From the NCBI RefSeq assembly GCF_900115195.1, contig NZ_FOVO01000009.1, positions 1 to 64,000 on the forward strand: a DNA stretch of 64,000 bases. Reading direction: 5' to 3'. Shown one piece after another: positions 1-8,745 of this stretch. Positions within the stretch are counted from its first letter, which is position 1. Each line of letters opens with the position of its first letter. Origin of the DNA: Xenorhabdus japonica (GTDB lineage: Bacteria; Pseudomonadota; Gammaproteobacteria; Enterobacterales; Enterobacteriaceae). The position numbers were made by a program, and so were the translations under genes. The notes beneath the pieces were generated by a model. The model saw only the letters and a program-made list of their open reading frames with translations. It did not search any database and was not told where the DNA came from.

Positions 1-79
1 ACGAGATTACAAAACACCGAATGAGTTATTTAAAGGAATACCCACTCATTTACTTCGTTCATTACGGTGTTGCGCTTAA
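1..79 (+). mobile_element. IS30-like transposase, C-terminal end (partial)
   Basis: A reading frame open from the window edge (codons from base 2) ends at TAA 77-79 and encodes about 25 residues. It contains RDYKTPNELF followed by a short basic tail. The YKTPNE(L/V)F string resembles the C-terminal end of the DDE integrase core in IS30-family transposases. Only the last residues are in the window, so neither completeness nor the terminal inverted repeat can be judged. Family assignment rests on this motif alone. Confidence 0.5.
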
Positions 80-321
80 TATGTGAATCCAAGCAGTTAA
101 TAATTAAATTAATAGCATTCTTTTTATTACTATTGTTTTTTTAAATGATCGTGTTATTAATAGAACGCCTGATGATTAAAAAATGTAAGACTGATAAAGT
201 TGGTGAAATAATTTGGTGAAATAATATAGTAAGAATGCATGTTTTTTACATTTTGAGGTAACTTAAATACCTAAATAAGATATTGTTATAAATGTGTGAT
301 TATTGGAGTTGAAAGGGATAT

Positions 322-352
322 TTCAGGAGATAGTATTATTCAGGAGATAGTA
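322..352 (+). repeat. 17-nt direct duplication carrying two Shine-Dalgarno copies
   Basis: The 14-mer TTCAGGAGATAGTA occurs at 322-335 and again at 339-352, a period of 17 nt. Each copy holds a GGAG element; the second lies at normal spacing from the ATG at 355. The rest of 80-321 is AT-rich and shows no gene. Confidence 0.75.
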
Positions 353-354
353 AG

Positions 355-951
355 ATGAAACAGGAAAGGTTTTCTGTTCAAAGTGAATACGGATATTATA
401 CTGAAAATAATAAAATAATTTTGTTACCTGATTCGATAAATTTTAGTTACTTAAAATATTCTGGGAAAAAAGAGATGAGTACAACATTGGAGCAAAGAGT
501 TGGAAATCTGGAGTCAGATGTTGCACAATTAAAAACAGATATTGCCGTTATAAAATCAAATTATGCGACAAAGGCGGACGTTGAGAGTATTAATTTATTG
601 ATTTATAAGGAGATGGCATCCGTTCGCAGTGATATGTCGTTACTGAGTAGTGAAATGGTATCTATGAGCAAGGATATCTCATCATTGAGTAGTGAAATGG
701 TATCTATGCGTAAGGATATCTCATCATTGAATAGTGAAATGTTATCTGTACACGAGAATATAGCTTCAATGGAGAAAGATATCGCTTCAATAAAGAAAGA
801 TATTTTATCTATACATCAGAGAATATCATCTATACATGAAAGCATGTCTGATAAGATATTTTCCCAAACAAAATGGATGATAACAATAATGTTTGGTTTT
901 TCTGGTATAATCATTGCCGCAATGAGGTTTATGTTATTGAATACTCACTAA
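355..951 (+). CDS. Coiled-coil protein with C-terminal membrane anchor
   Basis: The 198-residue product has three parts. The first 40 residues show nothing recognisable. Residues about 41-165 are a long heptad-rich coiled coil starting [19 protein letters not shown], with repeated units of the [13 protein letters not shown] type. A hydrophobic segment follows at about 173-192. The build resembles small XhlA/DUF1640-like coiled-coil proteins with a membrane tail, but no function can be assigned. The ATG at 355 has a strong GGAG site. An internal ATG at 475 matches where such proteins usually begin and could be the true start (158 residues). Coding DNA 645-728 is a near-perfect 42-nt tandem duplication. 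It lies beside an IS30-like remnant and has no operon partner. Confidence 0.7.
   Translation: MKQERFSVQSEYGYYTENNKIILLPDSINFSYLKYSGKKEMSTTLEQRVGNLESDVAQLKTDIAVIKSNYATKADVESINLLIYKEMASVRSDMSLLSSEMVSMSKDISSLSSEMVSMRKDISSLNSEMLSVHENIASMEKDIASIKKDILSIHQRISSIHESMSDKIFSQTKWMITIMFGFSGIIIAAMRFMLLNTH
645..728 (+). repeat. 42-nt tandem duplication within coiled-coil gene
   Basis: Bases 645-686 and 687-728 are almost identical, differing mainly at an AGC/CGT codon. A third, degenerate copy begins at 729. Each unit encodes 14 residues, two heptads, so copy-number change keeps frame and coiled-coil register. Confidence 0.8.
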
Positions 952-1130
952 TGTAGAAAAACCTAACCTTTGCAGATATGTTTTTAGAATATATTTTTTC
1001 TATTAATTGAATAAAATTGTTTATGGATTTGCTGAAGAACAACGTTGTGTAATGAAACAGTTGTTCACTGTATCCACTATGTCTGAATAAGATAATGAGC
1101 TTGAGCATGGTTCTAGTTTTTGAGAATAAA

Positions 1131-1192
1131 GATCTTGGAGTTTACACCAGATATGACTTTTTCTATACCTGCATACCTGGTGTAAAAAGATC
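1131..1192. terminator. Long interrupted palindrome, probable mnmC terminator
   Basis: Outer arms GATCTT (1131-1136) and AAGATC (1187-1192) enclose inner arms TTTACACCAG (1141-1150) and CTGGTGTAAA (1177-1186), with a 26-nt AT-rich loop. It lies 8 nt past the mnmC stop on the minus strand. Read on that strand, no strong U-run follows, so efficiency is unclear. Confidence 0.5.
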
Positions 1193-1199
1193 AACTTCT

Positions 1200-3248
1200 T
1201 TAAGGTTTTTCTGTTTTAACGGCTTTGCCGCGTAATAGCTTTCTAACCCAAAAGCGGTTTGGGTGTAACGCTGCTAATGTCTCATCATCAAGTGGCAGGG
1301 CTTCTCCAAAAATCTGGCTAGCCAGTAATTCTGCGCTTAAAGGAGTAGAACATAATCCACGCGAACCTAACGCACCAAGAACAAATAAATTTGGGTAACA
1401 AGGAGACTCTTCAATGACCTTATCGGCATTTACTTGCTGAGATAAATTTGCATATTTATCCATAAGTTCACTTAAAACAGGAACATTTCCAATCATCGGC
1501 ATATGATCCCGAATGACACACCGTATACCCTGGCGGGATTTCTCTTCTGAAATATCAATTTCTTGCGGCCAGTCAACATCAGGAAAACATTTTAATAAAC
1601 GTTCACGGTTTTCTTGTTGTTCGACAGAAGAATATTGTGTATCCAATTGCTTGCGCTGATAACTGGCACCGATACAGTGATATTGATTATTAGGATTAAC
1701 GGGTGTCATGTAACCATCGTAACACAGTACACTTTTTAATTGGCGCAGGTTATTTGTAGTTGGGATATGGCTAACTTGCCCACGAACAGCGGTTACAGGA
1801 AGTTTTTTAGTTTGTTCAAATTGTGGCAGACAGTGACCATTAGCAATAATGACAACATTGTGATTTTTGTATTGCAGGTTTTCCTTATGTTCAATTTGTA
1901 ACTGCCAGCCGTTCTCACTTTGAATAAGCTGCGTTACTTTATGATTAAAATAAATCTGCATTCCACGCTGTTCAGCAAGTTTAATTACCGCTTGGGTGAG
2001 TTGTGCTGGGTATAACCATCCTCCTCGTGGATAGTAAATACCATCATAATTCACATCCAATCCACTTACATGGCTTAATTGTTTGCGGTTCATGCCAAGC
2101 GCGATTTCTTCTGGCCATACTGTTCGTAGCATTTTGCCAATTTTATTCGCACTTTTTTCATCATAAGCTAATTGGCTGACACCACACCATTGATGATCAA
2201 ACAATACATTTTCGTCAATTAATTGATCATATTGACGGCGGGCAAAAGTAAATGCTGATGTAAAGAAGCGTTCTAATGGATCGTCATTACCATTCAATAA
2301 GGGATAAATGGCCCCTTGTTGATTGCCTGATGCATTCTGAGAAGGCTGATTATCCTGACAATATAGTGTGACTTTAGCGCCACGACGTAATAGAGCAAGT
2401 GCGGTCAGTGCGCTGGCAATACCGCCACCGATAATTGCAATATCATCGGCATGAAGAGCGGCTTTGCGAGAAAACCATGGTGTGTCGGGTAAGGGAGTTG
2501 GGTCATTTAATGGAGATAAGATACCGATCAGCATCTCCCTTTTACGCCCAAAACCTTTAAGTTTATTGACATTAAAGCCGGCTTCTTGTAATCCTTGGCG
2601 GACGATACCAGCAGATGTAAATGTTGCAAATGTACCTTCAGGGCGGCAAAATTTTGCCATTGCAGCGAACAACTGTTCACTCCACATCTGTGGATTTTTG
2701 GAGGGTGCAAAACCATCTAAAAACCAGGCATCAACTTTGCCTGTCAGGTTTGAACTTATCTTCGGTAATAAATCATTTACATCTCCAAACCAAAGATCCA
2801 GAGTGATAGCTCCATTAGCCAGAATCAATCTATGGCAACCCGCCAATGCTAAGGGCCATTGTTGGCATAATTGGACAGAAAACTCGTTAAGTTCAGGCCA
2901 GCGTTGGTGTGTTGTTTTCAGGTCATCTGGTTTTAATGGATATTTTTCAAAACTGATATAATGGAGTCGTTTTAATGCAGCTTCAGGGTGTTGTTGCCGA
3001 AAATGGGAAAAAGATCGCCAAAGTGTCAAAAAATTCAACCCAGTACCGAATCCTGTTTCTGCAATAACACACTCTGGGCGAGAGTGTGTATTAAAGCGTT
3101 GAGGAAAATGATTACCCTTCAAAAATACATATAAAGTTTCTTCTAAGCCATCTTGATTTGAAAAATAAACATCATCAAACTGCTCTGAAATGGGAGTGCC
3201 CTGCTCATTCCAGCTTAGAGTTGCGCTGTTGATAGTACGGTTTTTCAC
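1200..3248 (-). CDS. mnmC: Bifunctional tRNA mnm5s2U34 biosynthesis protein MnmC
   Basis: MnmC performs the last two steps of 5-methylaminomethyl-2-thiouridine formation at tRNA wobble position 34. Its FAD-dependent C-terminal domain removes carboxymethyl from cmnm5s2U, and its SAM-dependent N-terminal domain methylates the resulting amine. The 682-residue product fits both. Residues 1 to about 260 hold the methyltransferase, with the glycine-rich [11 protein letters not shown] motif near 64-74. From about 267 an FAD Rossmann motif ([17 protein letters not shown]) opens the oxidoreductase domain. It is divergent from fabB, the same arrangement as in E. coli. The ATG at 3248 is kept because the protein begins at the conserved start of the domain. 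Confidence 0.95.
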   Translation of the reverse strand: MKNRTINSATLSWNEQGTPISEQFDDVYFSNQDGLEETLYVFLKGNHFPQRFNTHSRPECVIAETGFGTGLNFLTLWRSFSHFRQQHPEAALKRLHYISFEKYPLKPDDLKTTHQRWPELNEFSVQLCQQWPLALAGCHRLILANGAITLDLWFGDVNDLLPKISSNLTGKVDAWFLDGFAPSKNPQMWSEQLFAAMAKFCRPEGTFATFTSAGIVRQGLQEAGFNVNKLKGFGRKREMLIGILSPLNDPTPLPDTPWFSRKAALHADDIAIIGGGIASALTALALLRRGAKVTLYCQDNQPSQNASGNQQGAIYPLLNGNDDPLERFFTSAFTFARRQYDQLIDENVLFDHQWCGVSQLAYDEKSANKIGKMLRTVWPEEIALGMNRKQLSHVSGLDVNYDGIYYPRGGWLYPAQLTQAVIKLAEQRGMQIYFNHKVTQLIQSENGWQLQIEHKENLQYKNHNVVIIANGHCLPQFEQTKKLPVTAVRGQVSHIPTTNNLRQLKSVLCYDGYMTPVNPNNQYHCIGASYQRKQLDTQYSSVEQQENRERLLKCFPDVDWPQEIDISEEKSRQGIRCVIRDHMPMIGNVPVLSELMDKYANLSQQVNADKVIEESPCYPNLFVLGALGSRGLCSTPLSAELLASQIFGEALPLDDETLAALHPNRFWVRKLLRGKAVKTEKP

Positions 3249-3366
3249 AATAATGCCTGTACTGTTGATAACAATAATATGGGGATTTTAATGGTCTTCA
3301 TTTGTTTGCACCACCTATGATAGAGCTTTAGAGTTGAGTCCAGATCAATTTTTTCGTGAATTTTTA

Positions 3367-3383
3367 ACCTGATCGGACTTGTT
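3367..3383 (+). promoter_or_regulatory. Probable FadR operator upstream of fabB
   Basis: ACCTGATCGGACTTGTT closely matches the FadR 17-mer consensus (CTGGTCnGACnnGTT core). In E. coli, FadR activates fabB from this place, just upstream of the FabR palindrome. The same tandem arrangement is visible here. Confidence 0.75.
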
Positions 3384-3407
3384 CAGCGTACAAGTGTACG
3401 CTAAAGT
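3379..3407 (+). promoter_or_regulatory. fabB promoter with FabR palindrome
   Basis: TTGTTC (3379-3384) and TAAAGT (3402-3407) are separated by 17 nt and form the likely -35/-10 pair. The spacer is filled by the perfect 18-nt palindrome AGCGTACAAGTGTACGCT (3385-3402), which matches the FabR repressor site that controls unsaturated fatty acid genes fabA/fabB. Repressor and polymerase would compete for the same DNA. Confidence 0.8.
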
Positions 3408-3452
3408 GCGAGTGAATAAATCCCGCAGGTAAACATATTGATGAGGTAAGTA

Positions 3453-4667
3453 ATGAAACGTGCAGTAATCACTGGTCTGGGTATTGTTTCCAGTATTGGT
3501 AATAACCAGAAAGAGGTGCTGGAATCTCTGAAAGAGGGCCGTTCCGGGATAACTTTCTCAGAAAAATTTAAAGAAATAGGAATGCGCAGCCATGTTTGGG
3601 GTAATGTAAAGCTGGATACTTCTGGTTTGATTGACCGCAAAACCCTACGTTTTATGAGTGACGCATCTATTTATGCTTATCTGGCAATGGATGAGGCGAT
3701 TAAAGATTCAGGCCTATCTGATGAACAAGTTTCTGATTTCCGTACTGGTTTAGTCGTTGGTTCAGGAGGCGGCTCTCCCTATAACCAAGTGGCTGGTTCA
3801 GATGGTATGCGTGCCCGTGGTTTGCGTGGTGTTGGGCCTTATATGGTCACGCGTGCAATGGCTTCTGGCGTATCAGCTTGTTTAGCTACACCATTTAAAA
3901 TCAAGGGAGTCAACTACTCCATCAGTTCTGCCTGCTCAACTTCTGCACACTGTATCGGGCATGCCGTTGAATTAATTCAACTCGGGAAGCAAGATGTTAT
4001 TTTTGCCGGGGGTGGTGAAGAATTAAGCTGGGAAATGGCTTGTGAATTTGATGCAATGGGAGCACTTTCTACTAAATATAATGAAACACCGGAACAAGCT
4101 TCCCGCACTTATGATCAGAGTCGTGACGGTTTCGTGATTGCTGGCGGTGGCGGTATTGTTGTTGTTGAAGAATTAGAACACGCATTGGCACGTGGTGCGC
4201 ATATTTACGCTGAGATTGTTGGCTATGGGGCAAATTCAGATGGAGCGGATATGGTCGCTCCTTCTGGGGAAGGTGCTGTGCGTTGTATGAAGATGGCATT
4301 AGATGGTGTTGAAGGTGGAGTCGATTACATCAATACCCACGGAACTTCGACGCCCATTGGTGATTTAAAAGAGCTGGAAGCCATTAGAGAGGTTTTTGGC
4401 GACAATACACCTGCCATTTCTGCCACTAAGGCGATGACAGGGCACTCATTGGGTGCAGCAGGTGCCCATGAAGCGATTTACAGCTTATTGATGTTGGAGC
4501 ATGGAATTATTGCACCAAGCATCAATATTGAAAACCTGGATGAAAAAGCACAGGGCATGAATATTATTACTGAACCAACCGAACGCGAGCTAAGAACAGT
4601 AATGTCCAATAGCTTCGGGTTTGGCGGTACAAATGCATCCCTGGTGATGCGCAAATATTCAAACTGA
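3453..4667 (+). CDS. fabB: 3-oxoacyl-[acyl-carrier-protein] synthase I (FabB)
   Basis: FabB condenses malonyl-ACP with acyl-ACP in type II fatty acid synthesis and is needed to elongate unsaturated intermediates. The 404-residue length matches the family. The thiolase-fold catalytic triad is visible as C161 (SSACSTSAH), H296 (NTHGTSTP) and H331 ([10 protein letters not shown]). The start [10 protein letters not shown] is the standard N-terminus. FadR and FabR operators upstream indicate control by acyl-CoA and unsaturated acyl status. It converges on tctA across a shared hairpin. Confidence 0.97.
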   Translation: MKRAVITGLGIVSSIGNNQKEVLESLKEGRSGITFSEKFKEIGMRSHVWGNVKLDTSGLIDRKTLRFMSDASIYAYLAMDEAIKDSGLSDEQVSDFRTGLVVGSGGGSPYNQVAGSDGMRARGLRGVGPYMVTRAMASGVSACLATPFKIKGVNYSISSACSTSAHCIGHAVELIQLGKQDVIFAGGGEELSWEMACEFDAMGALSTKYNETPEQASRTYDQSRDGFVIAGGGGIVVVEELEHALARGAHIYAEIVGYGANSDGADMVAPSGEGAVRCMKMALDGVEGGVDYINTHGTSTPIGDLKELEAIREVFGDNTPAISATKAMTGHSLGAAGAHEAIYSLLMLEHGIIAPSINIENLDEKAQGMNIITEPTERELRTVMSNSFGFGGTNASLVMRKYSN

Positions 4668-4705
4668 TTTTTAAGCACTGAAAAATTTATCAGCGCAATA
4701 AATGA

Positions 4706-4736
4706 TAACCAATCCATTGATTAGGTGGATTGGTTA
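4706..4736. terminator. Bidirectional hairpin between fabB and tctA
   Basis: TAACCAATCCA (4706-4716) pairs perfectly with TGGATTGGTTA (4726-4736) around a 9-nt loop. It lies between the convergent fabB and tctA stops and is followed on the plus strand by CTTTAATT. A shared terminator is the simplest reading. Confidence 0.75.
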
Positions 4737-4766
4737 CTTTAATTAGGGTGCTATGATTTTACTGCG

Positions 4767-6263
4767 TTATTGATTGCGGCGTTTATTAATGATGCGTAAA
4801 ACGGGTGGGACAACAATTACCATTACCGCCAGAACCAGTAAAACTTGAGCAATCGTACTACTCCACAGAATCTCAAAATTCCCGTTGCTGATTGATAGTG
4901 CCCGTCGTAAGTTTTGTTCTAGCATGTCCCCTAAGACGAAGCCCAATATCAGTGGTGACATTGGGAAATTCATTTTTCGGAGTATGTAACCGAAAACACC
5001 TAACCCGACCATTAACATAAGATCAAACGTGGTACTGTGGACGGCATATACTCCGACTGCGGAAATAATGGCTATTGAAGGAACCAGAAACCACGTTGGA
5101 ATACTCAACATACGGGTAAATATCCCAATCATCGGGATATTCATGATCAACAATAACACATTGGCAATCAACAAAGCTGCAACGAGCCCCCAAACGATAT
5201 CAGGCTGTTCTGTGAACATGGTAGGGCCGGGCGTAATATTATAAAGTGTCAAAGCCCCTATCATCACAGCTGTTGTACCTGAGCCGGGTACACCGAGAGT
5301 CAGCATGGGAATGAATGAACCACAAGCTGACGCGTTATTAGCGGCTTCTGGTGCAGCCACACCACGAATATCACCTTTGCCAAATGAATCACTGTTACCA
5401 CTGAGTCGTTTTTCTGTCATGTATGTAATTGCACTGGCGATTGTAGCTCCTGCACCGGGTAATATCCCCACGAAAAAACCAATGGCTGAAGAACGTAAAG
5501 TTGGCCCCACGCAAGTTGCCGCTTCTTTTCTATTGAATAGTAAGCGTCCCGTTTTTTTTATTACTTTTTGACCTGTCGAAGTACTTTCCAGCATCAATAA
5601 TATTTCACTGACTGAAAACAGCCCGATAACAACAACGATAAATTGAATACCATCGGAGAGGTGCACGTTATTAAAAGTGAAACGATAAACACCAGTATTG
5701 GAGTCTACACCTACAGTTGCCAAGCCTAGACCCATTAAGGCTGCAAATAATGATTTTACGGGATTTTGACTCATCATGCTGCCGAGACAGGCAATAGCAA
5801 AAACCATTAATGCAAAATACTCTGCCGGCCCAAATGCCAAAGACCATTCTGCAAGAAGGGGGGCAAACAAAATAATTCCAATGATGGCCAAAAGTGAACC
5901 ACAAAATGAACTAACGGCCGAAATAGAGAGAGCTACGCCTGCCCGCCCCTGTTTTGCCATTGGGTAACCATCAAGGGTTGTCATGATCGCTGCCGCATCT
6001 CCCGGTACATTCAGTAAGATCGAAGATATACGGCCGCCATATTCGCAACCAATGTAAACGGTTGCCAGTAGAATTAAGGCAGATTCGGCAGGCAATTTCA
6101 GTGCAAAAGCCAGTGGTAGCAAGATCGCTACCCCATTTATGGGGCCAAGGCCGGGCAATAATCCAACAACAGTACCAATAAAACAACCAATTAGTGCAAT
6201 GAGCAAGTTTTTGGGTACTAATGCGACTTCAAAACCTTGGCTCAGATATACCCAAGTATCCAT
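4767..6263 (-). CDS. tctA: Tripartite tricarboxylate transporter, large membrane subunit TctA
   Basis: TctA is the roughly 12-helix permease subunit of the TTT family, which takes up citrate-type tricarboxylates with a periplasmic binding protein. The 498-residue product is hydrophobic throughout and carries TctA signatures, including GTVVGLLPGLGPINGVA near the N-terminus and a second GILPGAGATIASAI segment. I start it at ATG 6263 (MDTWVYLSQ), which has AAGGAG at good spacing and lies 10 nt past the tctB stop. An upstream in-frame start at 6308 would overlap tctB and is less likely. It is the last gene of tctCBA, whose expression the divergent TctDE pair probably controls. Confidence 0.9.
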   Translation of the reverse strand: MDTWVYLSQGFEVALVPKNLLIALIGCFIGTVVGLLPGLGPINGVAILLPLAFALKLPAESALILLATVYIGCEYGGRISSILLNVPGDAAAIMTTLDGYPMAKQGRAGVALSISAVSSFCGSLLAIIGIILFAPLLAEWSLAFGPAEYFALMVFAIACLGSMMSQNPVKSLFAALMGLGLATVGVDSNTGVYRFTFNNVHLSDGIQFIVVVIGLFSVSEILLMLESTSTGQKVIKKTGRLLFNRKEAATCVGPTLRSSAIGFFVGILPGAGATIASAITYMTEKRLSGNSDSFGKGDIRGVAAPEAANNASACGSFIPMLTLGVPGSGTTAVMIGALTLYNITPGPTMFTEQPDIVWGLVAALLIANVLLLIMNIPMIGIFTRMLSIPTWFLVPSIAIISAVGVYAVHSTTFDLMLMVGLGVFGYILRKMNFPMSPLILGFVLGDMLEQNLRRALSISNGNFEILWSSTIAQVLLVLAVMVIVVPPVLRIINKRRNQ

Positions 6264-6273
6264 CGTTATCTCC

Positions 6274-6705
6274 TTAACTGAGCCAACTGCCAATTGGCAA
6301 AGTGACATCTAACAGACGATCAAAAGCAAAAAAGAGTGAACTACCGAGAAATACACCAGAAATAATCGCAGTAAGGAGTGTGGCGTTAAAAAGTAATGCC
6401 ACACAGATAGTCAATAATGTGGTTGCTAATGGAAAACCCAGCCACTCAAATGACCATGCATACATGGCTAGCGAGACAATCAACAAAACTAAGCGACGTA
6501 ATACTTGTGGTGTCGGCCAATGGACGGTATCAGGTTTTTTCAATAGCAACAGTGAAGCACAGAGCACCATTAATGAAATAATAGCGATTGGGAATGGGCG
6601 GGGGCCCAGAGGCTCATAGCTGTATTCGCTATGGATTCCCCATCCAATGACCAGCCCTATTCCACATAGCACTAGCCATACAGTAGCAAAGATACGATCG
6701 CTCAT
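6274..6705 (-). CDS. tctB: Tripartite tricarboxylate transporter, small membrane subunit TctB
   Basis: This 143-residue protein has four hydrophobic segments, as expected for the small TTT membrane subunit, a poorly conserved partner of TctA. Assignment rests on size, topology and position: 13 nt after tctC and 10 nt before tctA on the same strand. An AGAGGTGG ribosome site precedes ATG 6705. Uptake needs TctC to deliver substrate to the TctAB membrane complex. Confidence 0.85.
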   Translation of the reverse strand: MSDRIFATVWLVLCGIGLVIGWGIHSEYSYEPLGPRPFPIAIISLMVLCASLLLLKKPDTVHWPTPQVLRRLVLLIVSLAMYAWSFEWLGFPLATTLLTICVALLFNATLLTAIISGVFLGSSLFFAFDRLLDVTLPIGSWLS

Positions 6706-6718
6706 GATGCCACCTCTG

Positions 6719-7693
6719 TTATTTTGCTAAACCAAAGGATTTTGCCATCTCATGGTATTGAATAACTTGTTTTTTCACATAGTCATCCAACTCTTTGCCA
6801 GTCATGTTGAATTCAAATAATCCGCGTAGTTCACGTTGTTTTTTAAATTCATCAGATTGTTGGAGTTTTTTAAAAGTATCCACCCACCATTGATATTGTT
6901 CATCAGAAACTTTTGGCCCCATATAAAAACCACGAATGACTGGCCAGACGAGGTTATAGCCCTGTTCTTTTGCTGTTGGAATATTTGCCAGATCACCGTC
7001 TAGGCGTTTATCTGCATAAACAGCGAGTATGCGGATTTTATCACCATTGATATAAGGCAAAGTTTCACTCAAATCACCGGATACAACTTGAATATGATTA
7101 CCCAATAGCGCAGTAATAGGTTCGCCACCACCTTCAAAAGCGACATAGCGCATTTTGCGGGGATCAATACCAACCTCTTTTGCCAGTAATGCTGTTTTCA
7201 TCCAGTCTTGACTACCGATGGAAGCACCTGCACCAAACACAATGCTATCGGGAACTTTTTTAAAAGCATCCATCAAATCTGTCAGGGTTTTGTAAGGGGA
7301 ATCATGGCGCACAGCAATCATGCCGTAGTCTGTACCGGCACTAGCCAGCCAGCGCACATCATTTACGTTGTAGCGACCAAATTTTCCTTGTGCAAGATTT
7401 AATAAAGAACCTCCGGAAAAGGCGACGACAGTACCGGGCTCAGCAGGTCGTTGGGCAATGATGGCATTGTAAGCAACTGCACCGACACCTCCGGGCATAA
7501 ATGTCACCCGCATGGGAGAGTCTATAGTTTTAGTTTCCAATAGTGAAATCTGGACGAGTTTGCAGGTTAAATCGAAACCACCACCGGGTTTGGCAGGAGC
7601 AATACATTCAGTTCTATTAGGAGCAGAAGTTGCAAAAGCGCAGGTACAAATAAGCAGGCTTGCAGCAGTTAATAATGTTTTGAAAGTTTTCAT
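6719..7693 (-). CDS. tctC: Periplasmic tricarboxylate-binding protein TctC
   Basis: TctC is the extracytoplasmic solute receptor of the TTT system, with citrate-type tricarboxylates as known substrates. The 324-residue product opens with a Sec signal peptide (KTFKTLLTAASLLICTCAFA, cleavage near residue 22). It continues with ECIAPAKPGGGFDLTCKL, typical of this family's ligand-binding N-terminus. A GAGGAA ribosome site lies upstream of ATG 7693. It is first in tctCBA and divergent from tctDE, as in Salmonella. The exact ligand cannot be read from sequence, because the wider family also binds other carboxylates and aromatics. Confidence 0.9.
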   Translation of the reverse strand: MKTFKTLLTAASLLICTCAFATSAPNRTECIAPAKPGGGFDLTCKLVQISLLETKTIDSPMRVTFMPGGVGAVAYNAIIAQRPAEPGTVVAFSGGSLLNLAQGKFGRYNVNDVRWLASAGTDYGMIAVRHDSPYKTLTDLMDAFKKVPDSIVFGAGASIGSQDWMKTALLAKEVGIDPRKMRYVAFEGGGEPITALLGNHIQVVSGDLSETLPYINGDKIRILAVYADKRLDGDLANIPTAKEQGYNLVWPVIRGFYMGPKVSDEQYQWWVDTFKKLQQSDEFKKQRELRGLFEFNMTGKELDDYVKKQVIQYHEMAKSFGLAK

Positions 7694-7973
7694 GTTGATT
7701 CCTCACATAGCACCAGTAAAGGATATGAACGACAAATTTCTGGCGCATGTTTATTTATATAAGTGAAACCTTTCAATTACCTTTCATTAACAAAAAAATC
7801 ATCTGGATGTGACTTTAATCGCTTAATTTGCGCAGAATTTCACAAAATTATGTTAACAAATTGTTTCTAATTATATTTTTGTTAACTCGTGAGCAATTGC
7901 TAAATCTTAATATTGAAATTGTGCAATATCTCCGCTTTATTTCTCTGGTTTATTTTAACAAGAGGTATTATTC

Positions 7974-8651
7974 ATGCGTCTCTTATTGGTTGAAGATCAT
8001 CCAGAGTTATCACATTGGTTACAGAAGGCATTGAATAATTCTGGGTTTGTGGTTGATCTGGCTGAAGATGGTATTGTGGCAGATCAGCTTTTGCAGACTG
8101 AAAATTATGCTTTATTGGTTTTGGATGTTGCTTTACCCAGATTGGATGGATTGTCTCTGTTATCCCGCTTACGTAAACGTGATCAAAACTTACCCGTATT
8201 GTTATTGACCGCCAAAACAGACGTTGCGGATCGTGTGAGGGGGTTGAATTCTGGTGCTGATGATTACCTGACTAAGCCTTTTGATTTTCAGGAGCTGGAA
8301 GCCCGTATTCGCGCATTATTGCGTCGTGGTACAGCGATACCGCAAGAAACACAGAAATTCGGATCATTGACTTATGAAGGCGAAGGGTATTTTGTATTAA
8401 ATAATGTACCGTTGGTTCTGACGCCCAGAGAATTATCTGTTTTAACAGCATTATTTCATCGCCGAGGGCGTCAGGTCTCTAAACAACAACTGTTTGAGCA
8501 GGTATTTTCTCTATCAGATGAAGCAAATCCACAAAGCATAGAGCTGTATGTTCATCGATTGCGGAAAAAATTACTTAATAGTGATGTAGGGATCAAAACA
8601 TTGCGGGGGTTAGGGTATCGACTGGAGCAGCTGATGCAATTAACTATTTGA
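7974..8651 (+). CDS. tctD: Two-component response regulator TctD
   Basis: TctD is an OmpR/PhoB-type regulator that activates tricarboxylate uptake genes. The 225-residue product has a receiver domain (about 1-115; phosphoacceptor D51 in VLDVALPRLDG, acidic pair E7-D8, conserved K near 101 in LTKPFDFQEL). A winged-helix DNA-binding domain follows (about 130-220; ending KTLRGLGYRLE). AGAGG precedes ATG 7974. It is divergent from tctC across 280 nt, where its operators should lie, though I could not define a binding motif by eye. The last codons fall in a 17-nt tandem repeat that runs into tctE. Confidence 0.92.
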   Translation: MRLLLVEDHPELSHWLQKALNNSGFVVDLAEDGIVADQLLQTENYALLVLDVALPRLDGLSLLSRLRKRDQNLPVLLLTAKTDVADRVRGLNSGADDYLTKPFDFQELEARIRALLRRGTAIPQETQKFGSLTYEGEGYFVLNNVPLVLTPRELSVLTALFHRRGRQVSKQQLFEQVFSLSDEANPQSIELYVHRLRKKLLNSDVGIKTLRGLGYRLEQLMQLTI

Positions 8652-8745
8652 AAATAAGAACTATTTGAAAATAAGATCTATTTTAAAATAAAAACTGTTT
8701 GAAAATACGAAATGTTTGAAAATACAAAACACTTGAAAATACCGA
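8644..8745 (+). repeat. Six-copy 17-nt tandem repeat across the tctD-tctE junction
   Basis: Units start at 8644, 8661, 8678, 8695, 8712 and 8729, with consensus CTATTTGAAAATAAGAA. The first unit contains the tctD stop (8649-8651). The fifth unit supplies the ATG proposed for tctE (8712), created by CTG/CTA to ATG change at the unit start. Unit length is not a multiple of three, so each copy reads in a different frame. No canonical ribosome site is visible in the array. Confidence 0.9.

Noticed and set aside
2464-2961. 165-codon plus-strand frame inside mnmC
   Set aside because: Lies wholly antisense to a well-conserved gene, with no recognisable domain.
7828-8034. Plus-strand frame overlapping the start of tctD
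   Set aside because: Sits in the tctC-tctD regulatory gap and runs out of frame into tctD; AT-rich chance frame.
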